This document shows, in pieces, positions 54,523 to 63,200 of a stretch of DNA of 64,000 nt (position 1 is its first letter; each line of letters starts with the position of its first letter). A program made the position numbers and the translations under genes. The stretch covers positions 1,622,001 through 1,686,000 of the forward strand of contig NZ_JBFEFL010000001.1 of the NCBI RefSeq assembly GCF_040717445.1. Reading direction: 5' to 3'. The notes under the pieces were generated by a model, which was given only the letters and a program-made list of their open reading frames with translations, searched no databases and had not been told where the DNA came from. This DNA comes from Qipengyuania sp. JC766. Lineage in GTDB: Bacteria; Pseudomonadota; Alphaproteobacteria; Sphingomonadales; Sphingomonadaceae.

Positions 54523-56691
54523 ATGACGACAAGAAAGCTTCTCACGCTCGGCCTGCTGGCATCCGTGTCGCTCGCCACCCCGGCCATGGCCCGCGAAGGC
54601 ATGTTCACGCCCGAACAGCTCCCCGAAATCGCCGACGACCTGCGCGATGCCGGGCTGGAGCTCGATCCCGAAGTCCTGTCGGACCTGACCGGGTTCCCGA
54701 TGGGCGCGGTCGTATCGCTGGGCGGCTGTTCGGCCAGCTTCGTTTCGCCCGAAGGCCTGGTGGTCACCAACCACCACTGCGCGCGCGGATCGGTCCAGTA
54801 CAACTCGACTGCCGAGAACAACTACCTCGAAAACGGCTTCCTCGCGCAGGACAAGAGCGCCGAACTGCCCGCCGCGCCGGGATCGCGCATCTACGTCACC
54901 ACCGCATTCAGCGACGTGACCGATCGCGTGCGCGAAGGCACTGAAAGCCTTGCGCCGAACGCGCGTTACGACACGGTCGACCAGCGCATGAAGGACATCA
55001 CGGCCGAGTGCGAGCAGGACGAGGGCTTCCGCTGCCGCGTCGCGAGCTATTACGGCGGCGCGCAGTACAAGCTGATCAAGCAGCTCGAAGTGAAGGACGT
55101 GCGGCTGGTCTATGCACCCGCCGATTCGATCGGCAAGTATGGCGGTGACGTCGACAACTGGATGTGGCCGCGCCACACCGGCGATTTCTCGTTCTACCGC
55201 GCCTATGTCGCGCCGGACGGATCGTCGGCCGAATATTCCGAGAACAACGTTCCCTACCGGCCCGACCACCACCTGAAGGTGAGCGCGGCGGGCCTGGAAG
55301 ACGGCGATTTCGTGATGGTCGCTGGCTATCCCGGCTCCACCTCGCGCTACGCCATGCTGGCGGAAGTCGAGAACACCTTCGGCTGGAACTACCCGACCTT
55401 CCAGACCCTGCTGACCGACTGGATCGGCACGATCGAGACGGCCGCGCCCGAAGGATCCGACGCGCGCGTGAAGTACGAATCGCGCCTCGCCGGCCTCAAC
55501 AATTACGAGAAGAACCTGCGCGGGCAGATCGAGGGCGCGCGCCGCGTCGGCCTGATCGAACGCCGTCGCGAGCGTGAGGAAGCGCTGGCCGCGTGGATCG
55601 CCGCCGATCCGTCGCGCGCCGCATACGGCCCCGCGATCGCCGACCTGTCCGCCCTGTCGCAGGAAAGCGCCACCGCGGCGCGCACCAGCTTCTGGTACGG
55701 CAATGCCACCCGCGCCCAGCTGCTGGGCGTGGCGCAGAACCTCTACCGCCTCGCAAAGGAGCGCGAGAAGCCCGACGCGCAGCGCGAGTCCGGTTACCAG
55801 GAGCGTGACATGGCGTTCTTCCGCCAAGGGCTCCAGGCGCTCGACCGGCGTTACGATGCCAATGTCGACAAGGCGGAATGGAAGCTGTTCCTCGAAGGCT
55901 ATCTCAACCAGCCGCAGGCCGAGCGCGTGGCCGTGTTCGACGAGGCGCTGGGGATTGCCGGCATGAACGATGCCGGCCAGCTCGACGCCGTCCTCGACAG
56001 CTATTACGCGAACACCTCGCTCGACGAGACCGAGACGCGCCTCGCGCTGATGGATGCGAGCGTCGCCGAACTCGAAGCCAGCAACGATCCCTTCATGGAA
56101 CTCGCGATTGCGCTCTACGATTACGAGCGCGGCCTCGAGGATGCGGGCGAGGAACGCGCCGGACGCGCGCTGGCGCTGCGCCCTGCCTACATGGAAGCGA
56201 TCACGCAGTGGCAGAGCGAGCAGGGCCGGCTGCCCTACCCCGATGCCAACTCCACGCTGCGCATCACCTTCGGCAACGTGATGGGCGGATCACCCTTCGA
56301 CGGGATGCAGTACCTGCCCTTCACCACGCTGGAAGGGATCACCCAGAAGGACACCGGCGAGGATCCCTTCAACGCGCCGCAGCGCCAGCTCCAGCTGATT
56401 GCGGCGAAGGATTACGGGGCCTACGAGCTCGATTCGATCGACTCCGTGCCGGTGAACTACCTCTCCGACCTCGACGTGACCGGCGGCAATTCCGGCTCGG
56501 CGACGCTGAACGCGCAAGGGGAGCTGGTCGGCCTGCTGTTCGACGGCACCTTCGAAAGCGTCAATTCCGACTGGGACTTCGACCCGCGCACCACGCGCTC
56601 GATCCATGTCGACAGCCGCTACATGCTGTGGGTGATGGAAAAGGTCGACGGTGCGGACAACCTGATCGAGGAAATGGACATCGTCCGCTGA
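54523..56691 (+). CDS. S46-family dipeptidyl peptidase, DPP7-type
   Basis: 722 residues. Sec signal peptide MTTRKLLTLGLLASVSLATP followed by AMA/R. Serine dipeptidyl peptidase of the periplasm or surface: catalytic His in VVTNHHCARG (about residue 84) and catalytic Ser in TGGNSGSATL (about 657). The residue 18 after the catalytic Ser is Gly, as in DPP7 (hydrophobic P1) rather than Arg as in DPP11 (acidic P1). Family full length, with helical insertion domain between. Followed by a TTCG-loop hairpin and a terminator. Monocistronic by context. Confidence 0.92.
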   Translation: MTTRKLLTLGLLASVSLATPAMAREGMFTPEQLPEIADDLRDAGLELDPEVLSDLTGFPMGAVVSLGGCSASFVSPEGLVVTNHHCARGSVQYNSTAENNYLENGFLAQDKSAELPAAPGSRIYVTTAFSDVTDRVREGTESLAPNARYDTVDQRMKDITAECEQDEGFRCRVASYYGGAQYKLIKQLEVKDVRLVYAPADSIGKYGGDVDNWMWPRHTGDFSFYRAYVAPDGSSAEYSENNVPYRPDHHLKVSAAGLEDGDFVMVAGYPGSTSRYAMLAEVENTFGWNYPTFQTLLTDWIGTIETAAPEGSDARVKYESRLAGLNNYEKNLRGQIEGARRVGLIERRREREEALAAWIAADPSRAAYGPAIADLSALSQESATAARTSFWYGNATRAQLLGVAQNLYRLAKEREKPDAQRESGYQERDMAFFRQGLQALDRRYDANVDKAEWKLFLEGYLNQPQAERVAVFDEALGIAGMNDAGQLDAVLDSYYANTSLDETETRLALMDASVAELEASNDPFMELAIALYDYERGLEDAGEERAGRALALRPAYMEAITQWQSEQGRLPYPDANSTLRITFGNVMGGSPFDGMQYLPFTTLEGITQKDTGEDPFNAPQRQLQLIAAKDYGAYELDSIDSVPVNYLSDLDVTGGNSGSATLNAQGELVGLLFDGTFESVNSDWDFDPRTTRSIHVDSRYMLWVMEKVDGADNLIEEMDIVR

Positions 56692-56698
56692 GGCCGGC

Positions 56699-56716
56699 TC
56701 CGCGGTTCGCCGCGGA
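56699..56716 (+). terminator. Hairpin with TTCG loop after the S46 peptidase gene
   Basis: TCCGCGG-TTCG-CCGCGGA, a 7-bp stem with a stable tetraloop, 8 bp after the stop. No T tract follows, so a transcript-end or stability hairpin is as likely as a terminator. Confidence 0.5.
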
Positions 56717-56749
56717 ATCTTGAGCCATCCTTCGCGATCGTGCTAGGAT

Positions 56750-56785
56750 CGGCTGCCGGGCGTCATCGTCCGGCAGCCGGTTTTT
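56750..56785 (+). terminator. Strong intrinsic terminator between the S46 gene and the pilin cluster
   Basis: CGGCTGCCGG and CCGGCAGCCG form a 10-bp stem, then G and TTTTT. It lies only 44 bp before the first DUF4402 start. A promoter-like TTGAGC-N18-TAGGAT precedes it at 56719-56748, so it could also be an attenuator in the pilin leader. Confidence 0.75.
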
Positions 56786-56828
56786 CGTTGGCAGGCCGGG
56801 AAAACGGGGGAAGAATTCACCGGATCGC

Positions 56829-57398
56829 ATGGCAGGCAGCTTATCTCGCATCGGCTTGGACATCGGTTTTGGCGTGCTGGCTCTGTCCGGCATCGCCGCC
56901 GCGCCGCCGGTGGCCGCCAAGCCTGCCGAGGTGCGAATTTCGGTCGACCGCGAGCTCGATTTCGGCAGCTTCATGGTGTTCGGCAATGCCCGCCGCTCGG
57001 TCGCCGCCAACGGCGCGGTGACGGACGATTCCATCGTCGCGCTGGAGGGAACGATCCCCGCTCCGGCGCAGTTTACAGTCACATATGACCGCGGAAACGC
57101 CAATCGCCACGTTCTCGACGTCGAGGTGGAACTGTACATCTCGCCGGCCAGCGCCGTGCGCATCGGCGGGGTCGAAGGTCGCCTCTCATCCTACGAGACC
57201 GACCTTCCCGGCGCCCGCCGCGTCACCGGGGGCCAACCGATCCGCATTTCCATCCCCAATTGCCGGACACGCACATGCTCGGTGACCTTCCGCCTCGGTG
57301 CCACGCTCGACGTCTCGCGACAGTACGGCGGCGCGCGGCTCGTCGTGCCGATCCCGGTCGACGCCGTGCTGGTCTCGGACGATCGCCAGCGGCGCTGA
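56829..57398 (+). CDS. DUF4402-like pilin-type protein (first of four)
   Basis: 189 residues. N-terminal signal-type helix (IGLDIGFGVLALSGIAAAPP), then a beta-sandwich with DRELDFGSFMVFGNARRSVA, the LDFGxF motif of DUF4402 proteins, and a late LVVPIPVDAVLVSD strand. A Cys pair (CRTRTC) near residue 145. Likely a secreted fimbrial-type subunit. The 3' part overlaps the next DUF4402 gene. First gene of a six-gene unit ending with a chaperone and usher. Confidence 0.75.
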   Translation: MAGSLSRIGLDIGFGVLALSGIAAAPPVAAKPAEVRISVDRELDFGSFMVFGNARRSVAANGAVTDDSIVALEGTIPAPAQFTVTYDRGNANRHVLDVEVELYISPASAVRIGGVEGRLSSYETDLPGARRVTGGQPIRISIPNCRTRTCSVTFRLGATLDVSRQYGGARLVVPIPVDAVLVSDDRQRR

Positions 57399-57919
57399 TT
57401 GCGCTGAGCGCCGCAGCTCTCGCCTTCCCCGCTCAGGCGCAGGAGGACAACCGGGCCGAGGGCCGCGCATCCGCAACCGTCGCCGAGCCGATCCGCGCCA
57501 CCGCCACGGGCGAGCTTTCCTTCGGCGTCTTCACCGTCTCCGAAGCCGTGGGCGCGCAGATCGTCGTCGATGGATCGAGCGGGGCCGTCGTCGCGCGCGG
57601 GGCCGACCATCGCGACTGCGACACCGCACCCGTCTGCAAGCCCCGCCCGGCCACGATCACGCTCTCCGGCGCGACCGAGCATGTGTACGACGTCCACGTG
57701 CCGCGCAACGTCACCGTCTCGGGCCTGCGCTCCGGTGCAAAGCTGACGATCGACCAGATAGCACCCGAGAGTCGCAACCCAGCACCGGGCCCCGAAACCG
57801 GGCGACTCGACAGCAACGGACGCGACCTGTTCGCTATAGGCGGGCGCATCCAGGCCCCTGCCGGAGCCACGCCGGACAGTTATCTTGGTGAACTTAGAGT
57901 TACCGTCTTCTACTATTGA
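57275..57919 (+). CDS. DUF4402 pilin-type protein (second); start unclear
   Basis: At least 170 residues are secure: a signal peptide (ALIALSAAALAFPAQAQEDN), then the DUF4402 beta-sandwich (ELSFGVFTVSEAVGAQIVVD, ATITLSGATEHVYDVHVPRN) and the terminal YLGELRVTVFYY. The only ATG/TTG starts (57275, 57260) lie deep in the previous gene and would give an Arg-rich leader. A CTG at 57395 overlapping the previous stop (CTGA) is an alternative with a very short leader. A ribosomal frameshift is a third option. The domain is real, the N-terminus is not settled. Confidence 0.65.
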   Translation: MLGDLPPRCHARRLATVRRRAARRADPGRRRAGLGRSPAALIALSAAALAFPAQAQEDNRAEGRASATVAEPIRATATGELSFGVFTVSEAVGAQIVVDGSSGAVVARGADHRDCDTAPVCKPRPATITLSGATEHVYDVHVPRNVTVSGLRSGAKLTIDQIAPESRNPAPGPETGRLDSNGRDLFAIGGRIQAPAGATPDSYLGELRVTVFYY

Positions 57920-58091
57920 ATTGATTTACGGATACTGGCGTCTTTTCGGTGTCAGCCGCAGTCTTTTGTTAAGACCCTACGTATATCTCCCTAACTCGAC
58001 GGGATGAACCTGGGGGTTCGCTCCCTGTCGTGTCCACTCTGGGGGTGGGCGTTACGGACCAAAAAATTCGACCAACGCAAGGGATCGACAC
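57920..58091 (+). promoter_or_regulatory. 172-bp leader before the third DUF4402 gene
   Basis: Non-coding gap with an AT-rich stretch (TTTTGTTAAGACCCTACGTA) and two copies of CTGGGGGT at 58010-58017 and 58039-58046, 29 bp apart. An AAGGGATCG site precedes the ATG. Likely carries a separate promoter for the main pilin gene; no clear -10/-35 pair was settled. Confidence 0.4.
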
Positions 58092-58595
58092 GTGAAAAAA
58101 ATCGCAACTATTGCGGCAATCGCCGCTGCCTTTACCTCGTCCTCCGCTTTCGCGCAGGCGCTCGATGACAACCAGGCCCAGGGTTCGGCAACCGCCGAAG
58201 TCGTCGCACCCATCACGCTGACCCACGTGCAGGATGCGGAACTGAGCTTCGGTACCTTCACCGCTGGTGCCGGCGGCACCGTGGTGGTGACGCGTGCCGG
58301 TGCCGGTTCGGCCACCGGCGGTGTCGTGCTGCTGAGCGGTTCGCAGGAAACTGCGGACCAGTTCACCGTGGCCGGTGACAGCGACCGTGCGTTCACGATC
58401 AGCGTGAATGACGGCGTCATCACCCACACCGATGGCCAGACCACGATGAGCTTCGCGGCCGACGCGCCGACGGCCGGCACGCTTTCGGGCACCGGTGCGG
58501 CGAACTTCTCCGTCGGCGGCACGCTGACGGTCGGCGCGAACCAGCGTCCGGGTGACTACTCCGGCACCTATCTCGTCGAAGTCGCCTACAACTAA
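58092..58595 (+). CDS. DUF4402 pilin-type protein (third, likely major subunit)
   Basis: 167 residues. Textbook Sec signal peptide (MKKIATIAAIAAAFTSSSAF, then AQA), then DUF4402: AEVVAPITLTHVQDAELSFG, TFTAGAGGTVVVTRAGAGSA and the terminal NQRPGDYSGTYLVEVAYN. Gly/Thr/Ala-rich composition like a major fimbrial subunit. It has its own leader region upstream. Best-behaved member of the four. Confidence 0.85.
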   Translation: MKKIATIAAIAAAFTSSSAFAQALDDNQAQGSATAEVVAPITLTHVQDAELSFGTFTAGAGGTVVVTRAGAGSATGGVVLLSGSQETADQFTVAGDSDRAFTISVNDGVITHTDGQTTMSFAADAPTAGTLSGTGAANFSVGGTLTVGANQRPGDYSGTYLVEVAYN

Positions 58596-58652
58596 GTCTG
58601 AGGGGTGCGGGCCGCCGGGGGCGGTCCGCACCTCCCAACCCGGACCAAGCCC

Positions 58653-59189
58653 ATGCTTTTCAGAACAGCCATCACGGCTGCGATGGCGCTCGGCCTGACG
58701 GTCGGTGCCGCGCCGGCCACGGCCCAGGAACAGGCCTCGCAGGAAGAAGGCACCGTCGGGGGCACCGTCGTTGCGCCATCCCGCGTGTCCAAGCTCGCGG
58801 ACCTGCGCTTCGGTGCATTCGCCGCCCCGGACACCGCCAGCACGATAAGAGTGCGCACGGACGGTGGAATCCAGGCGACGGGCGCGGTCGCAGCGACCAT
58901 GAACGTGCCTCAGCCTGCCGGAGGCCGCGGTCCGGCACAATTCCGGATCGAACAGGACGGGCGACTGTTCTTCAACGTCTACTATCCGCGCACGATCCAG
59001 ATCAGCAACGGCTCTGCCAGCATGACGGTCAACAACACGACCGCGCGTCTGGTCAGGACCAGCACGTCGGGCCTGCTGGGCCTCGGTTCAATCTGGCGTC
59101 TCGACATGGGCGGAACGCTCAACGTCAATGCCAACCAGGCGGCGGGCCGCTACTCGGGCGATTTCGTCATAACTGTGACTTACCTCTGA
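58653..59189 (+). CDS. DUF4402 pilin-type protein (fourth)
   Basis: 178 residues from the ATG at 58653 (MLFRTAITAAMALGLTVGAA, signal peptide to ATAQ). DUF4402 core: VAPSRVSKLADLRFGAFAAP and the terminal NANQAAGRYSGDFVITVTYL, close to the ending of the third protein (NQRPGDYSGTYLVEVAYN). Probably a minor or adaptor subunit. 68 bp before the chaperone gene. Confidence 0.82.
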   Translation: MLFRTAITAAMALGLTVGAAPATAQEQASQEEGTVGGTVVAPSRVSKLADLRFGAFAAPDTASTIRVRTDGGIQATGAVAATMNVPQPAGGRGPAQFRIEQDGRLFFNVYYPRTIQISNGSASMTVNNTTARLVRTSTSGLLGLGSIWRLDMGGTLNVNANQAAGRYSGDFVITVTYL

Positions 59190-59256
59190 GCGGACTTGCC
59201 AGCGACTCGATAGTTTACCATAGGTCGCGGCACCGGCGGACGGGGCCTGAATACTT

Positions 59257-60255
59257 ATGAATACCAGTTACCTGAAACGCGGCCGACGGACACGGGCCGG
59301 TTTCGCCATCGCATCTTCCATCGCGATCCTCGCCTGCACCTTTGCGGCGACCTCTCCTGCCATGGCGCAGGACAATTCCGTGCAATCGACGACGGCGCAG
59401 ACCGAAGAACCCGACCTCACCGTGGGCGCGGCGCCTGACTCGGCCGTCCCGGCCGGTGCCGTGGGCGGCATGGGCGACATCAATCTCTATCCGCGCCGGA
59501 TCATCGTGAACCAGCGGCAGCGGATTGCCACCGTCGGCCTCTACAACCGCGTGCCCGCGGCCGGCGAGTACGAGATCGGTATCCGCGACATGGTGATGAC
59601 CAATGACGGCGGGCTCGTCCCGCTGGACGATCCGCGCGCGGCCGAAACCGTGGACCGGATGAAGGGCGCGGGCGACATGCTGCGCTGGTCGCCGCGCCGC
59701 GTTCGCCTGCTGGGCAACGAATCCCAGACCGTCCGCGTCATGGCGCGTCCCGCGGCCGACCTGCCCGACGGGGAATACCGCTCGCACTTCACCGTCATTT
59801 CCGTGCCCGAAGAGGATGGCGGATACTCGATCGAGGATGCGGTCGGCGAAACGTCCGAAGCCACCGGCATCGGCGTGGTCATCCGCCCGCGCTTCGCCAT
59901 TTCCATCCCGGTCATCGTGCGCGTCGGCGACACGACGCTCGACGTTGGAATGGAAGCGCCCACCATGGTGGACACCGAATTCGGCAAGGCGGTCAGCCTG
60001 GTCCTGACCCGGTCCGGCACGCGATCCGCCTATGGCGACCTGATCGTGACCGCGGCCGGAAGGGACGAACCCGTCGCCGTCGCACGCGGCATCGGCATCT
60101 ATCCCGAAGTGGACTCGCGCCGCGTGGAAATCGTCCTGCGCGCCGAACCCGAACAGGCCCCGCTGGCGCCGGGAACGCGCCTGACCGCGACCTTCGTGGA
60201 CGACGACATGAATCCGGGCGAAACTCTCGCTAGCCGGGAATTCGTCGTGCCGTGA
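59257..60255 (+). CDS. PapD-like periplasmic fimbrial chaperone
   Basis: 332 residues. Signal peptide (IASSIAILACTFAATSPAMA then QDN), a linker, then an Ig-like chaperone fold: INLYPRRIIVNQRQRIATVG with a G1-strand-like GEYEIGIRDMV and the motif LRWSPRRVRLLGNESQTVRV. Would donate strands to DUF4402 subunits and deliver them to the usher. Longer than typical PapD (about 230 residues), mostly from the N-terminal linker. The usher gene overlaps its stop (GTGA). Confidence 0.82.
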   Translation: MNTSYLKRGRRTRAGFAIASSIAILACTFAATSPAMAQDNSVQSTTAQTEEPDLTVGAAPDSAVPAGAVGGMGDINLYPRRIIVNQRQRIATVGLYNRVPAAGEYEIGIRDMVMTNDGGLVPLDDPRAAETVDRMKGAGDMLRWSPRRVRLLGNESQTVRVMARPAADLPDGEYRSHFTVISVPEEDGGYSIEDAVGETSEATGIGVVIRPRFAISIPVIVRVGDTTLDVGMEAPTMVDTEFGKAVSLVLTRSGTRSAYGDLIVTAAGRDEPVAVARGIGIYPEVDSRRVEIVLRAEPEQAPLAPGTRLTATFVDDDMNPGETLASREFVVP

Positions 60256-63200
60256 CGCGCACGTCTTCCAGACGATTACTGGGAGGCATCTCGATCGGCT
60301 CGGCTCTCGTTGGGCTGACCTTCCCCGCGAAAATCGACAATCCCGACGCCGGCCCAGACGCCGGCGAATTCGCAGACGCCAGCCTGACCGTCCCGCAACC
60401 CGGGCCCGGTCCCGGCTTCCCGGACCGGATCGGAACCGCGACATTCGGGCGCTTTTCCTACGAACCCATCGTGCCGACGCGCAGCCGCACGCCGACATTC
60501 CCCGCGATCGCCAGTCGCGGTCCCTCCGCGACGCGCGGCCCGACCGTCCAGATCCGGCCGCGCGTGATGCCGATCGACCCGGTCGCCTCGACCGAAGAGG
60601 CCGTACTCATTGCACCGCGGGACTACGAGGCCTTCCCGACGATCGAGACGCGGCAACCCGTACTGGGCACGCAGGGGCTGGCGGTTCTGCCACCGCAGGC
60701 GGCCCGTCCGGCCACGCAGCCCGTCCCGGCATCGCCCGCTCCCGCCGATAATCTGGTCCTGCTCCCCGAGGCCCCGCCGGATTTCATGCCGGGCGATGTG
60801 CTGGACGGCAAAACTTTCGATGCAGCAATAGCGCCGCCGATAACCGACAGGCAGCCCGCGCTCGGCAATCTTGCTCCGGAGATCCCGGACATCGCCGTCA
60901 CTGTCGGCCCCGAGACAACCATGCTTCCGGTCGAGCCGACGCTCGCGGCAGCCCCCGGACCCGAGACCGGCCTTGCCGCATCTGCCGCACCGGAGTTCGA
61001 CGAGGGATCGGCGGACGTCCCGGCCGCAGATGTCGACGACGTGCCGGCCGATCCGGATCCGGCGCAGACCGCGTCGCCTCCCGTGTCGGCGACGAACGCT
61101 TTTGCCGCAGCGCCCGCCAATGCCGGGGCGACCACGCCTTCCAATACGGGAACCGGATTTGTCCTTGACGAACCTGCCCCCGCATTCGAACAGGCGCTGG
61201 GCCAGATTGATACCGATCTGACGCCGGGGCGGCAGACTTTCCCGGTCGATCCGGACCAGCCGCTGTTCGATTACGACGATGAACTGATCCTCCAGCTTCG
61301 CGTCACCGGCACCTCCGCCACGGAAACGATCATCGCCTATGGCACGCGCTCCGGCGTGTACCTGCCGGTCGGCGAACTGTCGCGACTGCTCGACCTGGCG
61401 ATCCAGGTCAGCGACGACGGGAACTATGCGAGCGGCTGGTTCCTGTCCGAGGAGCGCACTCTGGCGATCAACCTGCGCGCCGGGACCATCGCGGCGCCGG
61501 GTGGGTCGATCGCGGTCGAGCCACTGACGGCGCAGGCCTTCGATGGCGAGATGTTCCTGCGATCGGATGTCTTCGCTGACATCCTGCCGCTGGAGATCGA
61601 GACCGACCTGCGCTCGCAAGCGGTCATCCTGACCACGAAGGAGCCCTTCCCGTTCGAGGAGCGGATGCGCCGGCAGGCCGAGCGCGAGCGGCTAAACCTG
61701 CGCGCAAGCGGACCGGAGCCCGCCCGCTGGCCGCGCGTGGAGACGCCTTGGGCGGCGTTCACCATCCCGATGGCGGACGTGGAACTGCGTGCGCTGTCCG
61801 ACAATTCGCGGGGCGAACGGATCGAGACGGATTTGCGCCTGGCGGGCGACCTCGCCTTCCTTACCGCGCAGGGTTACCTGTCCGCTTCCAGCCGCGACGG
61901 CCTGACGGCCGCGATCCTGGAACTCGGGCGGCGCGATGCCGATGGCGACCTGCTCGGGCCGCTGAGGGCAACCGAGTTCCTGGTCGGCGATGTCGCCACC
62001 GGAGCCATGCCGCTCGGCCTGCGCGGGGCAGCGGGCCGCGGCGCTTACGTGAGCAACGGGTCCTTCGAAGGCGTATCCGTCTTCGACGAGATCGACTTTC
62101 GCGGCGTGCTTCCCGACGGGTACGAGGTCGAACTCTACCGCAACGACATCCTGCTCGGATCGACGCGGGAGAGGGTCAACGGCCAGTACGAATTCCTGCA
62201 GGTGCCGGTCGATTACGGCGTCAACGTGTTCCGGCTCGTGTTCTACGGACCGCAGGGCCAGCGGCGCGAGGAAGTACGCCGGATCAATGTGGGCGACGGG
62301 CGCCTGTCGCCCGGAGAGCTGCGCTATTCCGCGGGCATGGTGGAACGCGGCGTCAACCTGCTCGGCGTGCGGGGGCCGGACTTTCGCCCCGACGCGCGGT
62401 ACGGGGACTGGCAGGCGGTCGGCGAGATTTCCTACGGCATCAGCAACGCGCTGACCGCGAATGCCAGTGCGGCCGTGTTCGAACAGTTCGGGGAAAGTCG
62501 CTGGCTGGCGACCACGGGCCTGCGCACGGGCATCGGCGCGCTGGCCCTTCGTAGCGATATCGGTTTTTCCGATGGCGGGGGGCGCGCCTTTGGCGCCGGC
62601 ATCGGCGGCCGGGCGCTGGGCGGCGGCTTCACGGCCAGCCATTTCGAATATTCCGGCCCGTTCGTGGACGAGATCCGCGCGAACGGCCTGCTGCCGCTGC
62701 GGCGCGCGACGGAACTGGACTTAAACACCTCGCTCGATCTCGGCGGGGACACTTTCGTCCCCGTCACGCTGCGGGGGCGGCGGACCGAGTTCCAGGACGG
62801 CCGGACGCAGACCAATGCGACCGCGCGCGCGTCGCTTAGGCTTCCGGGCTTCATCGCATCCTCCAGCGTCAATTACGTCGATTTCGGCACGCCGGGAGAG
62901 GCCGGCTTTTCGCAACTGACGGGCTTGTTCGACCTTGCCACCTTCAACCGGTCGGACACGCAGGTTAAGGGCTCGTTCGGCGTGCGGATGTATCCAGACC
63001 CGGCCATCGTGCAGGTCGCGGGCGAGGTCAGCCACGCCGTCGACGAGCGGACGGTGGTGCGCGGATCGGCCGGCTACGCGTTCGAGAATGGCGGCACCGT
63101 GCTGGGCCTCTCCGCCATCCGCGAATTCGACCGCTTCTCGCTCGCCTTCGACGGACAGTACGACTTCGAACGGCGCGACCATGTGGCCGCGCTGCGGGTC

